In this document: piece by piece, positions 1 to 11,539 of the stretch
Numbering within the stretch: the first letter of the stretch is position 1
Layout of the letters: the number at the start of each line of letters is the position of its first letter
NCBI GenBank assembly: GCA_018398815.1
Contig: JAFLJL010014949.1
Coordinates: forward strand, 77,322-141,321
Origin: Conus ventricosus
Taxonomy: Eukaryota > Mollusca > Gastropoda > Neogastropoda > Conidae
Reading direction: 5' to 3'
DNA length: 64,000 bases
Notes under the pieces: model-generated
What the model was told of the DNA's origin: nothing
What the model saw: the letters and a program-made list of their open reading frames with translations, nothing else
The model's database searches: none
Program-made: the position numbers and the translations under genes

Positions 1-149
1 TTCTGCACGGTTGCAAAAAAATTTATATGCCTGAAAAACATCTCTCCAAAAATTATTTATTTTGCTTTGTACAAATCTATTGGTCCTTATGAATCAAGGG
101 CATCGTTTTCAGGACATAATGAATGTGTACTGTTTTCCATTTACAATTT

Positions 150-472
150 TGCACGTATACTTTCCAAATTCCAGGCGTTTTTTAAGGCTTGGATATATAT
201 CTTAAGATTAGGTATACCTAGCCCTCCTTTCCAAATATTTTGCAAAGAATATTTTCTTTTAATTTTATCATTTTTGTTGTTCCAAACAAACTTGAAACAC
301 ATATTTTGCAATATCTATCTGAGAGTCTGGAGGGTTGGGCAGGAGGATCCACAAATATACAAGTTTTGATAGCACTAATGATTTTTAGCACTGCTATTCT
401 ACCTAGAGGTGTAATTACTCTTTTTGACCATATTTTAAATAGATTTTTAACTTCTAAAAATTTATCTGTCAC
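150..472 (-). pseudogene. LINE ORF2 C-terminal domain
   Basis: The 84-residue minus-strand ORF starts with a stretch containing IWSKRVITPLGRIAVLK. The pattern W-x3-R-x-LTP-x-GR-x2-V-x-K is found downstream of the thumb in Tx1/L1 ORF2 proteins. A frame shift later gives an FVWNNK-like and a KGGLGIPNLK-like segment, also typical. Function of this domain is RNA/DNA binding in the family. The copy is broken. Confidence 0.7.
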
Positions 473-599
473 ATTGATTTGAGTTCATATTTGTCAGATT
501 ATTCGTAAACCACCCCCCCTAGGATTTTAAATTTTAAAGGGTTCCATTCCATTTTATATAAGGGTAGTACGTGTTCAACGAATTCTTTTTTATCCCTAA

Positions 600-1500
600 C
601 AACATTAAACGTTTTTTCATAGTTTTATTTAAGTCCAGTTATTTGCTCAAATTCATAGAGATCTGTGAACAACTTTCATGTGATTTCTTATCTCCTTCCA
701 GTGTGAAGGTGGTGTCATCTGCAAACTGATTTGTCTTGAATTCTGTATTTTTTTATTTTTATGCCTTTAACATCTTGATCTTGCCTTTTTTTGTTTGCTA
801 GTATTTCGGCACATAAAACAAACAATAGGGAGATATAGGATCTCCTTGTCGGCTCCTCTTCAATTGAAATCCTGAAGAAACCTTCCGTTCACTAAACATA
901 AGCCCTTATCTTTTCATAAAAAGATATTATCCATTGCTGTATTCTTTTCCAAAACCCGAAAGACGTAGAACCCTACTATGTATGCCCAGTCAACAGAGTC
1001 AAATGCTTTTTCGAATCGACAGATTATAATAATCAGGCAAGCGGGTTCACCTTAATTAGTGATTACATCATATATGGTTCTTAAACTTTTCCCCTATGTA
1101 TCTACGGGGAATGAAACCCTGACTGGCCCTCTTTTATGTTTTGGGGGTTAGAACAGATTTTATTCTGCTGCAATACAGGCAGAAGCAATTTTATAAGTAA
1201 CATTTAGAAGTGAAATTGGTCTCCAGTTCTTTATGTATTCTCGGGGTTATCGCCTTTTGGAAAACAAATTTTTTATACCTTCTTTTTGTGTTTAGACATT
1301 TCGCCTTTATTGTATCCCTCGTTTTATGAACGGACAACAAACCCCCCAATGTCTCCAAAAAAATTTAAAAAAAAAATTTACTTTTAATACCATCTGTCCA
1401 GGACTTTTATCTTCTCCATTTTTTTTAAGACTTTAGTGCTTCCTTTTAGGTAATTGGTCCCTCCAACTCATCGGATTCTGCTTGAGTTAGTTTGGGTAGA
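600..1500 (-). pseudogene. LINE reverse transcriptase core, frameshifted
   Basis: On the minus strand a GDPIS motif (near 825-840) and an FVLCAEILA-like stretch are followed by FADD at 714-728. FADD is the LINE form of the catalytic YxDD box. The phrase around it (Q-F-A-D-D-T-T) is typical of L1/Tx1 reverse transcriptases. Frames change several times over the 900 bases, so the enzyme is dead as written. It lies between the endonuclease and the C-terminal part in correct order. Confidence 0.75.
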
Positions 1501-2604
1501 TTATTGGCATTTTTTCCATTTCAATATCTTTTACTTTTTCTCTGCATATAAATGTTAAAATAGTTCTTGTTTCTTCTAACATAAGGTCCGTTTTGTTAAG
1601 TAGTTCCTTTGTTCGTGACTAGTTTGAGCATTCTTTTGCTACAAAGTTTCTTTTTTCCAGCGAGCAGAAGTATTTGTTTACTTTTTCCCCTTGTGACGCC
1701 CATCTTGCCTGGACCTTACTATTATTCCTTCCATCTTTGTTTTCTAAACTCATTCAATTCATCTTTTTTTCTTTTTCAGGGTTGCCACGTCCCCTTCCAA
1801 TAAAGGAGTTTTTGCTTTCCAAAGCTTGAATTTCTTTTTTTTCAATGTGTTTTTCTTTCTCATTTAGTTTTTATTTTTTGAATGCTAAATGTTATGTTTC
1901 TGCTCTTATTTTCCCTAATCAGAGTATCTAAGAATAACTGGTTCCCGAAACTTTAGAGCTGAAATTTGATTGTTTGGGATTTTATCGAGAGAATTTCTAT
2001 GTATGGTAGTAGCGCATATTGTTCCTTAATTTTTTAATTTTTTTCATTAATAAGGTCTACATATATCTTATCTCTCAAAAGTGAAAAGTTTAAATTTCCC
2101 AAAAACCTTTATGTCTGTCTTCTTTTCTAAAAGCAATTTTTATATATACCAAAGAGTGATCTGTTTTGTATCCAAATAAAATATTAGCATCTTAATATTA
2201 GTGATTAAAAGTATCGGACACTAAAAAGAAATCTAGCCTGCTTTTTGGAAGGGTTTTAGTCTTCTCCATGTATACCCTTTTGTGTCTTCATTCAAAATCT
2301 TCCATATATCAACTAGCTCTAGTTTTGTCATCTTTCAGTAACTACTTCCTGCGCATGTCTGTTATTGTTATGTTTATAATTTTGATAGTCAATACTAGGG
2401 TTAATAACCAAATTCCAGTCTCCGGCTATTATTATGTTGGCTATGTTTAATTCTTCCACTTTCAACTGTATGTTTTCAAAGAAGGAAGGATCATCTTTAT
2501 TTGGGCATAGATATTTACCAAAATTAAATCCCTTTTTCCCTTGTATTTAAAAACAGTATTATGTAATTACCTGAACATCTTTAATTAATTTCTTTATTTG
2601 AAAT

Positions 2605-2880
2605 TTAAAAATTATTATTGAAAAGTATTGCCAGCCTCTTGATTTTAGAATTGTTAGAAGCAAAAAACACACTCGTATCCCATTCACTTCTTTTTTGGCG
2701 TTCTATTTCTGTGTGAAATGTGTTTTCTTGTAGAAAAAATAAATAGAGTACTGTTTTTGTCTTTAAAAACTGAACACGTCCTTTCTTTTTTGATATCCCG
2801 AGACCCTGGCAGTTCAAAGAGACATTGCATAGAATCCATACCCGTTTTAATGATAGTAAATTTTTTGAATGACTTCTCAT
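2605..2880 (-). pseudogene. LINE ORF2 endonuclease, N-terminal part
   Basis: A 91-residue minus-strand ORF holds the start of an APE-type endonuclease. SLNCQGLG near the N-terminus is the strand carrying the metal-binding Asn. The catalytic QE pair follows as FLQEN near 2735. The end (SNNSKIKRLAILFNNNF) resembles the usual 'S-x-G-VAILFN' region. The domain continues at lower coordinates in other frames: a YAPNKDD-like stretch near 2500, AGDWN near 2420 and DHSLV near 2155. The domain therefore has its Glu, Asp and final His but is broken by frameshifts. In a working LINE this enzyme nicks target DNA to prime reverse transcription. Confidence 0.75.
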
Positions 2881-2929
2881 TCTCTAATGTGTTTCTATGT
2901 TTTCGTTATGATGAACACAACAACTGACA

Positions 2930-3720
2930 AATGAACAACTAGATCAAAAACATGACCCAAACATACTAACGTATGAAATCTCATACTAACTAAACATACC
3001 GGGTTAAATCCAACTATAAGTCAAAAATTGCTTGACCACGCTAGGAAGTGGAAGGCGAAAGAATACAAACAAACAAAATAATAATAATGATACATGTAAA
3101 ATTGAAGAAGAAAAACGTATAGCCGTCTACTTTAGTGACATCATTCACAACATTGCATTCATGCGCAAGTGTCCCATACTTGAAAATTACACTTTCACAT
3201 GTGATTTTATTTATGCACAGGGAATTCCAGCACGCGAGTGAGCACACAGAGAGAGGGGAGAGAGAGGAGAGAGAGGAGAGAGAGAGAGAGATCCCGCAGC
3301 AAGGAATTGTGTACGCTCCCAAAGCATTTTGTTGTGAGACACCCCCCTCCCCTACCCAAAAACCACTGATCCCCGTTCAGCTGATGCATCTTCACGGAAC
3401 GCGGTGGATTCGCACAGCAGAAGCAACTTACGCTTCCCCCCCCTCCCCCTTTTTCCCCCCCCCCCCCCCCTCCCCACACGTGCCCATTAATGTGATCCGT
3501 GCATATGTGTTTTGTGCGTGCGCGCGCGCGCCGTCCCCGCCCCCACGCGCGCCCGTCCGCGCCCCCACGCACGTGAATGTCTGTATACAAACATAGTCAA
3601 ACATACTAACATACTACACATCAAACCATTAAAAAAGTAGAGATTATATCTAACGTTGTATCAAAAAACTGCCTGACCAACGCAAGGAAGTGGGGTGTGC
3701 AAAATGTAATCCCCACCCCC
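2930..3720. other. Non-coding, low-complexity stretch
   Basis: No gene is seen. It holds a GA-rich tract (about 3248-3292), a poly-C tract (about 3453-3470) and a CpG-rich run of GCGC and CCCACGC repeats (about 3517-3572). The phrases 'catactaac' and 'caaaaactgcctgacca' recur near 2962, 3004-3040 and 3603-3680, so a short dispersed repeat may flank the GC-rich block. Confidence 0.6.
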
Positions 3721-3767
3721 AAGTTGAACGTTTGAGAGAGTGCAAAAGGACGTCATAAATGGCTTTG

Positions 3768-3790
3768 AAGAGGGGGGGGGGGGGGGGAGA
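3768..3790 (+). repeat. Poly-G tract
   Basis: An almost pure run of G followed by a GA/A-rich stretch. Simple repeat, prone to length error in assembly. Confidence 0.85.
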
Positions 3791-4124
3791 AAAAAAAGAA
3801 GAAAGATTACCGATCATAGACACACGTTAAAGTGTTATGAACGAGCGCGTGCGCTCTTGCTTTAGCTGTGTTGGGTTCCCAATTACCCCCTGAACACAGT
3901 TAACCCAGGCATCTTAACGTCACAGGTGGAAAAAGCACATGTTGTGGGAGCGCGCGCGCACGCGCACGTGCGTCCGTGCCGCGCGCGCTTACGCGCGATT
4001 GCCAAAGCCGGTTTTGGGATGGATGATGGGCGTCATATTGGCTTTTTCTTATTTGTTGGCTTTTACTTTTATACGAAAGGAAAGGAAAACTGGGTTAGGT
4101 TCGATGACTTAAGGCAGTAGAGGA

Positions 4125-4725
4125 GAGGGTGGGGGGGGGGGATCGGGCCGGGAAGGGAAGACGTGGGGGGGGGGGCGGTTGACGGTGGGCGTGGGGGGCG
4201 GGGGAGGGACGGAGCTGGGAGGTGGAGGGGTAAGGGGTGTGGTGGGGGGGGGGGGGGGGGAACGGGGGGGAAGCGGAGGGGAAAGGGGTGCGGGGGGGAG
4301 GGGGGGGACGGAGCTGGGAAGCGAAAGCGGGGAAGGGGTGGGGGGGGGGGGGAAGGGGTGCGGGGGGGGTGGGGGGGGAAGGAGCTGGGGGCGGAGCTGG
4401 GAAGGGGTGCGGGGGGGGGGGGGGGCGGAGCTGGGAAGTGGAGCGGGGAAGGGTGTGCGGGGGGGGGGGGGGGCCGGAGCTGGGAAGCGGGCGGGGGAGG
4501 GGGGTGCGGGGGGTGCGGGGTGGGGGGGGGAGGGGGCGGGGAGGAAGGAGCTGGGAAGCGGAGGGGAAGGGGTGCCGGGGGGGGGGGGGGGGGGGGGGGG
4601 GCGGGCGGAGCTGGGAAGCGGAGCGGGGATGGGGTGCGGGGGGCGGGGGGGTGGGGGGGGGGCGGAGCTGGGAAGCGGAGCGGGGAAGGGGTGCGGGGGG
4701 GGGGGGGGGGGGAGGGGGACGGGCT
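4125..4725 (+). repeat. G-rich minisatellite, G-quadruplex prone
   Basis: About 600 bases of almost pure purine/G sequence built from a variable unit near 35-100 bases long. Each unit contains ggagctgggaagcggag followed by gaaggggtgc and a run of 8-20 G. Copies of ggagctggg appear near 4211, 4310, 4381, 4393, 4427, 4476, 4547, 4607 and 4664. Many runs of four or more G could fold as quadruplexes. Long glycine- or proline-rich frames across it are artefacts of composition. Confidence 0.85.
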
Positions 4726-4739
4726 GGCTTGGGCTGGCT

Positions 4740-6430
4740 CGCGCGCACAGCGTGAATGGCGCGAAAAGAGCAAAAAGGGGAGGAGCTTCGCAGTTTCTGT
4801 ATAATTTCGTCGTGCGTTCACATTGTCGACAGAAATCCAGTCACATTTATTTATTAGACGGTTTCCAAAGCAGTTTCTTTAAGCTAAGTTCACACTATGG
4901 AACCGGCCTGGAAACAGCCCCAATTTCTTGTCGGGAAACCGAAATCTGCACAGAGAAAACTCACATTACCCCTTAAACCCAAACTGCATTACCTCTATCG
5001 GATATTCCCGATAGATTTCCCAAAAGCTTTTTCCCTTCCATCTCAGTCTGCAAAAGTTGTTTGGAATGCTAGGTTCACACTATGGAAAATGTGGGAAACT
5101 CTGGCAGTCTGCGCGTTAAAGAAACTGCTTTGGAACCGTCTATAAATAAATGTGACTGGAGTTTCTGTCGACAATGTGAACGCTCGACGAAATTATACAG
5201 AAACTGCGAAGCTCCTCCCCTTTTTGCTCTTTTCGCGCCATTCACGCTGTGCGCGCGTTTTGCACGGACTTCCCTGCTATTTTCGCCTTTCTTTTTTTTG
5301 GGGGGTCAATTTCAGTCAGTTGTGTACAAAACTTTGTTGCCTACCTGTTCACACTTTGGAATACGATATGGAAACTCGGTAGCGTCAGTGTCCTAGTTTC
5401 TTCTCGGCCTTGTATTTCCAAACAACTTTTGCAGACTGAGATGGAAGGAAACAGGCTTGGCAACTCTATCGGGAATATCCGATAGAGGTAATGCAGTTTG
5501 TTGAAGGGGGTAATGTGAGTTTTCTCTGTGCAGATTTCGGTTACCCGACAAGAAATTGGGGCTGTTTCCAGGCCGGTTTCCATAGTGTGAACTTAGCTGA
5601 AATACAAGGCGAGAAGAAACTAGGACATGACGCTACCGAGTTTCCATATCGTTTCCAAAGTGTGAACAGGTTGGCAACAAAGTTTGTGTACACGAGACTG
5701 ACTGAAATTGACCCAAAAAAAAAAGAAAGGCGAAAATAGCAGGGAAGTCCGTGCAAAACGCACGCACAGCGTGAATGGCGCGAAAAGAGCAAAAAAAAGG
5801 GGAGGAGCTTCGCAGTTTCTGTATAATTTCGTCGAGCGTTCACATTGTCGACAGAAACTCCAGTCACATTTATTTATAGACGGTTTCTAAAGCAGTTTCT
5901 TTAACGCGCAGACTGCCGAGTTTCCCACTGTTTCCATAGTGTGAACCTAGCATTAACGCGCAGACTGCCAGAGTTTCCACAGTTTCCATAGTGTGAACTA
6001 GCATTACCCCTACAACAAACTGCATTACCTCTATCGGATATTCCCGATAGATTTGCCAAGCCTGTTTCCTTCCATCTCGTCTGCAAAGTTGTTTGGAAAT
6101 ACAGGCCGAGAAGAAACTAGGACACTGACGCTACCGAGTTTCCATATCGTTTCCAAAGTGTGAACAGGTAGGCAACAAAGTTTTTGTACACGAGACTGAC
6201 TGAAATTGACCCCAAAAAAAAAAAAAAAAAAAGGCGAAAACAGCAGGGAAGTCCGTGCAAAACGCAAAGGGGAGGAGCTTCGCAGTTTCTGTATAATTTC
6301 GTCGAGCGTTCACATTGTCGACAAAAACTCCAGTCACATTTATTTATAGACGGTTTCCAAAGCAGTTTCTTTAACGCGCAGACTGCCAGGTTTCCCACAG
6401 TTTCCATAGTGTGAACCTAGCATAATGTGA
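4740..6430. repeat. Mosaic of inverted repeats (fold-back/MITE-like)
   Basis: The same modules occur in alternating orientation. Module 1 (gcgtgaatggcgcgaaaaga through cagtttctgtataatttcgt) is forward at 4750, reverse ending at 5245, forward at 5768 and forward, truncated, at 6265. Module 2 (gaaactaggacactgacgct) is reversed at 5370-5410 and forward near 5615 and 6110. Module 3 (tatcgggaatatccgatag, itself palindromic) is at 4996, 5467 and 6033. The phrase tttccatagtgtgaac or its complement punctuates the modules at 4886, 5070, 5577, 5930, 5985 and 6400. No transposase is present. This fits nested or inverted non-autonomous DNA transposons; the family is not assigned. Confidence 0.8.
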
Positions 6431-6508
6431 GTTTTCTCTGTGCAGATTTCGGTTATGTCCTCAAAATTGGGCGCCAAATGGATCAGGAAAGAAAACTCGT
6501 GTGAACAC

Positions 6509-6509
<1 letters not shown>

Positions 6510-6584
<75 letters not shown>

Positions 6585-6712
6585 CGTGTGCATGCATGTA
6601 TGCACGCGTTGTTTGTGCGTGCGTGTGTGCATGCGTGCGTTGTCCTTGCGCACGTGCATCTGTGTGTGTATGCATGCGTGCGTGCGTGTGTGCATGCGTG
6701 CGTGTGTGTTAG
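6510..6712 (+). repeat. (GT)n microsatellite with GTGC variants
   Basis: About 65 bases of pure GT followed by about 130 bases of GTGCGT/GCATGC variants. Cys-Val and Thr-His reading frames here are artefacts. Confidence 0.95.
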
Positions 6713-6714
6713 AT

Positions 6715-6827
6715 GCTTATTAGACCAGGCAAGCCCGACTTACATCGCAGCTACCCTCATATCTGAGGGCATTCCCCCTATCCGCCACCTGGGGACCCGC
6801 CTGGTTGGGGGTGGTCCCCCCTGCTCC

Positions 6828-6828
<1 letters not shown>
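6715..6828. other. C/G-rich unit between GT tracts, possible SINE-like repeat
   Basis: A unique-looking 110-base block sits between two GT tracts. It has ctgagggcattccccctatc and a ctggggacccgcctgg stretch. The similar placement of a CCC/GGG-rich block before the CA tract at 46.59-46.73 kb hints at a dispersed element with a dinucleotide tail. I see no clear tRNA-type A and B boxes, so the SINE idea is weak. Confidence 0.25.
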
Positions 6829-6891
<63 letters not shown>

Positions 6892-6945
6892 GTGTGGTGT
6901 GTTGTTGTGTTGTTGTTGTTGTTGTTGTTGTTGCTGCTGCTGTTT
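6829..6945 (+). repeat. (GT)n then (GTT)n/(GCT)n microsatellite
   Basis: About 62 bases of GT run directly into GTT and GCT trinucleotide repeats ending near 6942. Confidence 0.95.
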
Positions 6946-6979
6946 ATGTGCATGCCCGCGCGCCAATTGATGATGGAGA

Positions 6980-7395
6980 TGATGATGAAATAAGTCACTT
7001 GAAAAAAAAACGAAAAAAAAAAACGAAACGAAAACCAGTCAACCTGCACTAACTAGAGCATTCGTCCTTTTTCATATAAACTCCACTCATCCACTGTCCT
7101 CCGTCTACCCATCCACTCTCTAATCACTATTGTTCAGTATGTTTAGTAGTTCAGGGCCATAGAAAGGGCTCGAGTCGGTAGCGTCGAATAGGCCTAGCCT
7201 TAAGGCTGCAGGGCCATAGAAACTCATGCCTCACGTCTCCGCCTCATGTTTCACATGTCACATCTCATGCTCTGGGCCACAGGAGCTCACACCTCACTAC
7301 TCACGCATCACGCGTCGTTATGTGTTGACGGTGGCAGAAGGCAGTGCCGTTTGCTCAACTGATCAGAAGCAATATTTGTGGTTTGTTTCTGTTTT
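6980..7395. other. No gene seen; short direct repeat
   Basis: The phrase 'agggccatagaaa' occurs at about 7153 and 7209, with a cluster of 'cctcac/catctca' short repeats from 7226 to 7310. Otherwise nothing recognisable. Confidence 0.4.
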
Positions 7396-7397
7396 TG

Positions 7398-7720
7398 ATG
7401 ATGGATTCTTCCGACGAAGAAGATCTCCTGATTTTGCTCTTGTCATCAGGATGAGGAAGTGGAAGAGACAAAGCATATGGTGCCAAGAGCATTTCTTCCT
7501 TAGAGAATCATGAGGAGAATTCCACCGTACATTCCATCATCTCCTTGATAATCCTGATAAAGAACACTTATTCAATTATATAAGGATGTCGCACAATAGG
7601 TAAAATACCCTGAAGTCCCTCGTACTGGAATGTCTGAAGCCAGATTATTCAAACTGGAGAAAACCAATCGAAGCAGAAGAAAAGGTCATCGTTACTCTCA
7701 GATTGACTGTCTTAGTGGAT
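7398..7720 (+). pseudogene. PIF-Harbinger (HARBI1-like) transposase, N-terminal remnant
   Basis: Starting at ATGs at 7398/7401 the reading gives an acidic Ser-Ser-Asp-Glu-Glu start. A frame change near 7450 gives a basic RKWKRQSIWCQEHFF segment, matching the 'RxxWxHxxxxxR' start of Harbinger nucleases. Further shifts give an FNYIRMS-like phrase near 7575, then NWRKPIEAEEKVIVTLRL near 7655-7712, which corresponds to the conserved 'xxxRxPIxxEEKLxxTLRxLAxG' region. The DDE catalytic core is absent. This is a truncated, frameshifted domain of a cut-and-paste transposase. Confidence 0.6.
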
Positions 7721-7889
7721 AGGGCACTTGTCCCTTCTCCAGTGCTATCAGCCATTCTGGCTTTCTTTTGTTTAATTTATTTTTTGTATAAATTTGTTTA
7801 TGTTGATAAGATAACCCTCGGGTTTGATTGGGCTATAAACAACAACAAATCAAAAATAGTAAACATACAGGTTTGTTCGTCACATCACT

Positions 7890-7890
7890 C

Positions 7891-7926
<36 letters not shown>
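7890..7926 (+). repeat. (CA)n microsatellite
   Basis: Pure CA run of about 34 bases. Confidence 0.9.
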
Positions 7927-7927
<1 letters not shown>

Positions 7928-7929
7928 TG

Positions 7930-9570
7930 CACACATACAAAAAAATACGAAGAGGGATACTGCGAATACATAATGAACCAAATTTAATGAAGGAGAGCAT
8001 GGACTGAGCCTTCGGGCACATTCTGAGTGTGTTTCACTGAATACCGTTATTGCTGGGTCCTCGAGTGCTCCGGCCAAGCTGGGAGTAGTCCGCTGAACCT
8101 TGGGATCCCATGTCAACCTGGAAAAATTCTGAAGACCAGGAGGAGCTCTGCCAGGGTGGCATGGGAGACTATCGTGATTGCCCAGACACACAAAGTTGTG
8201 GAGGTTTTTTTCACAATGATAGAGAGCAGTAGGAGGGTAATGTGATGGTGATGGTGATGACATGGAACTGCTGAGGGGTGATGGAATTAGGGTAAAGAAA
8301 TGATGTGATTGTGACGAGTCACCTGACAACTCCACACGATCGGTCCCAGCCACCCTCCTGTACAAACACACACGCCGCCACCACCACCCTCCCCCTCTTT
8401 CTTTTTCTCTCCCTTCTGTCTCACAAACGGCAGTATAGATTTCAAATCTATGCCAACTCTGCCCTCTCAAGCCCCCCACCCCCACCCCAACCCCCCCTCA
8501 CACACACCTCCCTGCTTTAGCGACAAGCGTTACGAGAAAAAGTTTACATCGCTTCCATGTCGCCCGTGTCTCGCCCCTTCCTTACCCTCTCTCTCTCTCC
8601 TCCCCCTCTGCTAGGGCAGCGAAAAAGTTTGTCATTTCCGGAATATTTTTCTGGATCCCTCTTCACCACCGTCGGACGGGTCTCCATAATCATTTGGCTG
8701 AGTATTTTGAGACCATATTGTCCGCGACACTTCAATGGGTCTGCGCCTAACTAAGAAAAAAAGAAAAGAAATAAAACACACCTAATCCTCCTACCCGAGA
8801 GGGTACCACAAGAGAACAAATGTCCGTCCCACCATCACTCGCAGCACTCTCCGGGGGTACCTAGGCTCTAAGAACTCATGAGACCCCACAAAATTTTAAA
8901 AAACAGCTTTCAACACCACCCCCACCCCCTCACTTTCACAAAGCAGTGGGCGAGGGAGTTAGCGAAGCTGGACACCCTAGACACAAATTGTCCCAGGTGC
9001 AGCATCGAGGCATCTGGGGGGGGGCTTTCCGTCCTTGTTTTTTTTTGGGGGGGGGAAGGTTTCACCCCTTAGTTTGTTCTAGTGACAGGGCTTAAACTGC
9101 TTTTTTATTTCCTGTTCGCCGGATCTTGTGTTTGGGACAATTTGGGACTGAGGTCTTCGCAGCAATGTTGCCTGTCCTTCCCTTTTTTTCCTCTTGCTAT
9201 TTACTCCTCTGCGAGGGGCTACAGCGGCGCACACAGAAAACCTCAATCTCCTTTCCTTCTCCCGCTCACCCCCCCCACCCCCCCCCCACCCCTCCAACTC
9301 CCCACACACTGAAGTCTGCGTGAAAACCACGTGATAAATTAAAATTTAAAAAGCGTTCGGTCGTTTACATGCGTGAAAAATGCAATAAAAAATAAAGAAT
9401 TTTTTAAAATGCTTTGTATGTGTGCCTGCTATCGGGGCCGGTTGCACATGTCCACAAGCGATCAGCAAATCGCTTAGCTCCCCAGCTAAAATGGGAATTC
9501 CCCCACAAGCGACACTAACGGGGTTGCACGGGTAATTTATCTCGCCCCCCAGCTATTTTACCCCCCCAAT
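7930..9570. other. No gene seen; low-complexity intergenic DNA
   Basis: Contains CT-rich and CCCCACC-rich stretches (about 8380-8600 and 9245-9305) and a polypurine/poly-G patch near 9015-9058. Short ORFs here are compositional. A stretch at 8040-8200 (ctcgagtgctccggccaagc and following) looks unique but has no coding signal I recognise. Confidence 0.4.
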
Positions 9571-9577
9571 TTTAGAG

Positions 9578-9841
9578 GTGGTGGAGCAGCTCAAAATATC
9601 TAAGCTGGCACTAAGTGTGATCACTGGTGTTTTATTCATCAAATTTTCGGGAGAGAATTTCCAGAAAAAAAATCAGTCTTTAAGAACGTTTCAATCCTCT
9701 TCAAAACTTGATGATCAGAACTTTATTCGCGTTACCGTTTTCCCCGAAGGCCAACATCCTCAGATTATTGATTTGTTGAGAAATGACTTGGAATTGGCAA
9801 CCGAAGACGAGAACATTATCAGCAGAAAGCAGGTACTGTAG
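9578..9841 (+). CDS. Unassigned ORF, possible exon
   Basis: An 87-codon ORF whose composition is more protein-like than anything around it: a hydrophobic start (LALSVITGVLFIKF), then a polar segment with DDQNFIRVTVFPEGQHPQI and LATEDENIISRKQ. I do not recognise the family. Near the 3' end the sequence reads agcag|gtactg, a plausible splice donor that falls just after Lys-Gln, so it could be a first coding exon of a host gene. No downstream exon is visible. It could also be a transposon remnant. The start is simply the first ATG. Confidence 0.3.
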   Translation: MVEQLKISKLALSVITGVLFIKFSGENFQKKNQSLRTFQSSSKLDDQNFIRVTVFPEGQHPQIIDLLRNDLELATEDENIISRKQVL

Positions 9842-11539
9842 CATTTCGTTTCTAGCGCTGGCACTTTCAGAATGTGTTGGGTGACACGTGAATGTGCATA
9901 AGGTACGGGTCCCAAAAATATTTTACCTGTTTTTGCACCTTGGGGCCGACATGCCCGGGGTTTTACATTTCCCCAATCAAGCTGAGGCTAACAGACAAAA
10001 GAGGAAATTCTTTAAAATAATAATTTTTTTAAAGCATAGGGTGTGTAGATGGAACACAATAAAAAAACCAGGCACCAACAGAAAACGAACATGAAATTTT
10101 TTTAACAGTGTGGGGAAAAAAGTTAAAATGTACAAATTGTTTGCGATTGTGATCGAAACATAAAATGGTTGTCGAACCCCGCTCTGTTCATGTGAAAGGG
10201 TGTGGAGCTTGGGTTTGGGGAGTTTGAAAAAAATTTTGTTGGGGGGGTTTTGGGGGGAAAGGTATTGGAATGGAAAAGAAATTTTTGAAAAAAATGTAAA
10301 AAATTTAAAAGGTTTTTTGTTGAAGAAGGGAAAATTTATCGGTTGTTGAAAAGGTTAGTGATTTGAGTTGATAAAAAATGAGATGCGGAAAAATTCGCTG
10401 TTTAGTCCTCCTAACTGGCAGTGACTTGGACTCCAAGGATATAGGAAGAAATGCAAAGATGATGGTGGGCAATGATGCGGATCCACCCACGTACTGGGAG
10501 AGCTGCTCGACGACCATGGGTTCAGGTTTTGATGCCAGCCTTAATAAGAGAGTCATCTGTATTTTTTGCAAAAACAACAGAGAGAGAGGGGGAGAGACAG
10601 ACAACAGACACAGGAGACACAGAGAGAATTGATTGATTGATTTTTTGATCTTTAATACCCAAGGATGAAGATTTTTGCCAAAGCCTAGTCTTACAATCTG
10701 TCCTTGTCATCATACATTATTTTCAGCACAATCATTCAAAGACAATTCAACATAGAACATGATAATCTAATTCTCAAGATAAGCAAACTACTCATAAAAG
10801 CACTAATGAATGGGGGAGGGAAAATGAATTTAAAAATTTAACTAAAAGGAATTAAAAAAGACCCAACGCAGATGAGCCATTTTTTTTTTTAAAAATTTAT
10901 AAAATGGGGAAAGACAACAGAGAGAGAGAGGGGAAGAGGAGAAGAGAGAAGAGAGAGGAGGAGAGTGGTTTTGGTGTGTGTGGTGTTGTGTGTGTGGTTG
11001 TGTGTGTGGTGTGTTGTGTGTGGTGGAAAGCACAACATCTGGGGATTTTCAAATAACTGTCACAAAATTCATAAAAGGAAAAGTTTCATCATAAACTTGA
11101 TTAACAAATTGTGTGTGTTGTGTTGTGTGTGTGTGTTGTGTGTGTGGTGTCGGGGTGTGTGTCTGTGTTTTGTGTTGTGTGTGTGGTTGTGTGTGTGTGT
11201 GTGTGTGTTGGGGGAAAAGAGGGTGCGGGTGGGGGGGGAGGTGGTAAAGGAATTGAGATGTTCACTTGTTATTCGGGGTTAAGTTTTTTTTTCAAAACCG
11301 TTTTCAAAAGGGTTTCCTTTTTTGGGTTTTGTGGATTTCAGCCTGCTAAATCTTGCCTTTCAGTTTCCCCCTTGTGAAGTCCTTCAGCTCATTATCAGTA
11401 CTGGCATCACTTTTGCAGTTGGGTCTTGGAAATTTTTTTTTAATTCATTGACACATCAGTTTTTTGTGTCATTTTGTTCTGTCTGATCTTGCAGGGGGCA
11501 TTTGGTAAAGCGATGCGGGCTGTAAACCAGGGGTGAGAA

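Larger units (their letters stand above)
1..2880 (-). mobile_element. Tx1/L1-like LINE, antisense, degenerate
   Basis: A non-LTR retrotransposon on the minus strand, read from about 2880 down to the window edge. Domain order is that of an L1/Tx1 ORF2: apurinic endonuclease (about 2880-2100), reverse transcriptase (about 1500-600) and a C-terminal domain (about 480-150). The family copies itself by target-primed reverse transcription. Many frameshifts and stops mean no full ORF survives. The order of motifs supports one decayed element rather than unrelated scraps. The 3' end lies beyond position 1. The clade (Tx1/L1 rather than another) is inferred from the C-terminal motif pattern and is less certain. 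Confidence 0.82.

Noticed and set aside
4069..4976. Long Pro-rich (minus) and Gly-rich (plus) ORFs
   Set aside because: They arise from the G-rich minisatellite and have no start context or domain.
6483..7049. Cys-Val and Thr-His repeat ORFs
   Set aside because: Dinucleotide repeats read in frame. The same applies at 46.7-47.0, 54.4-54.66 and 55.1-55.5 kb.
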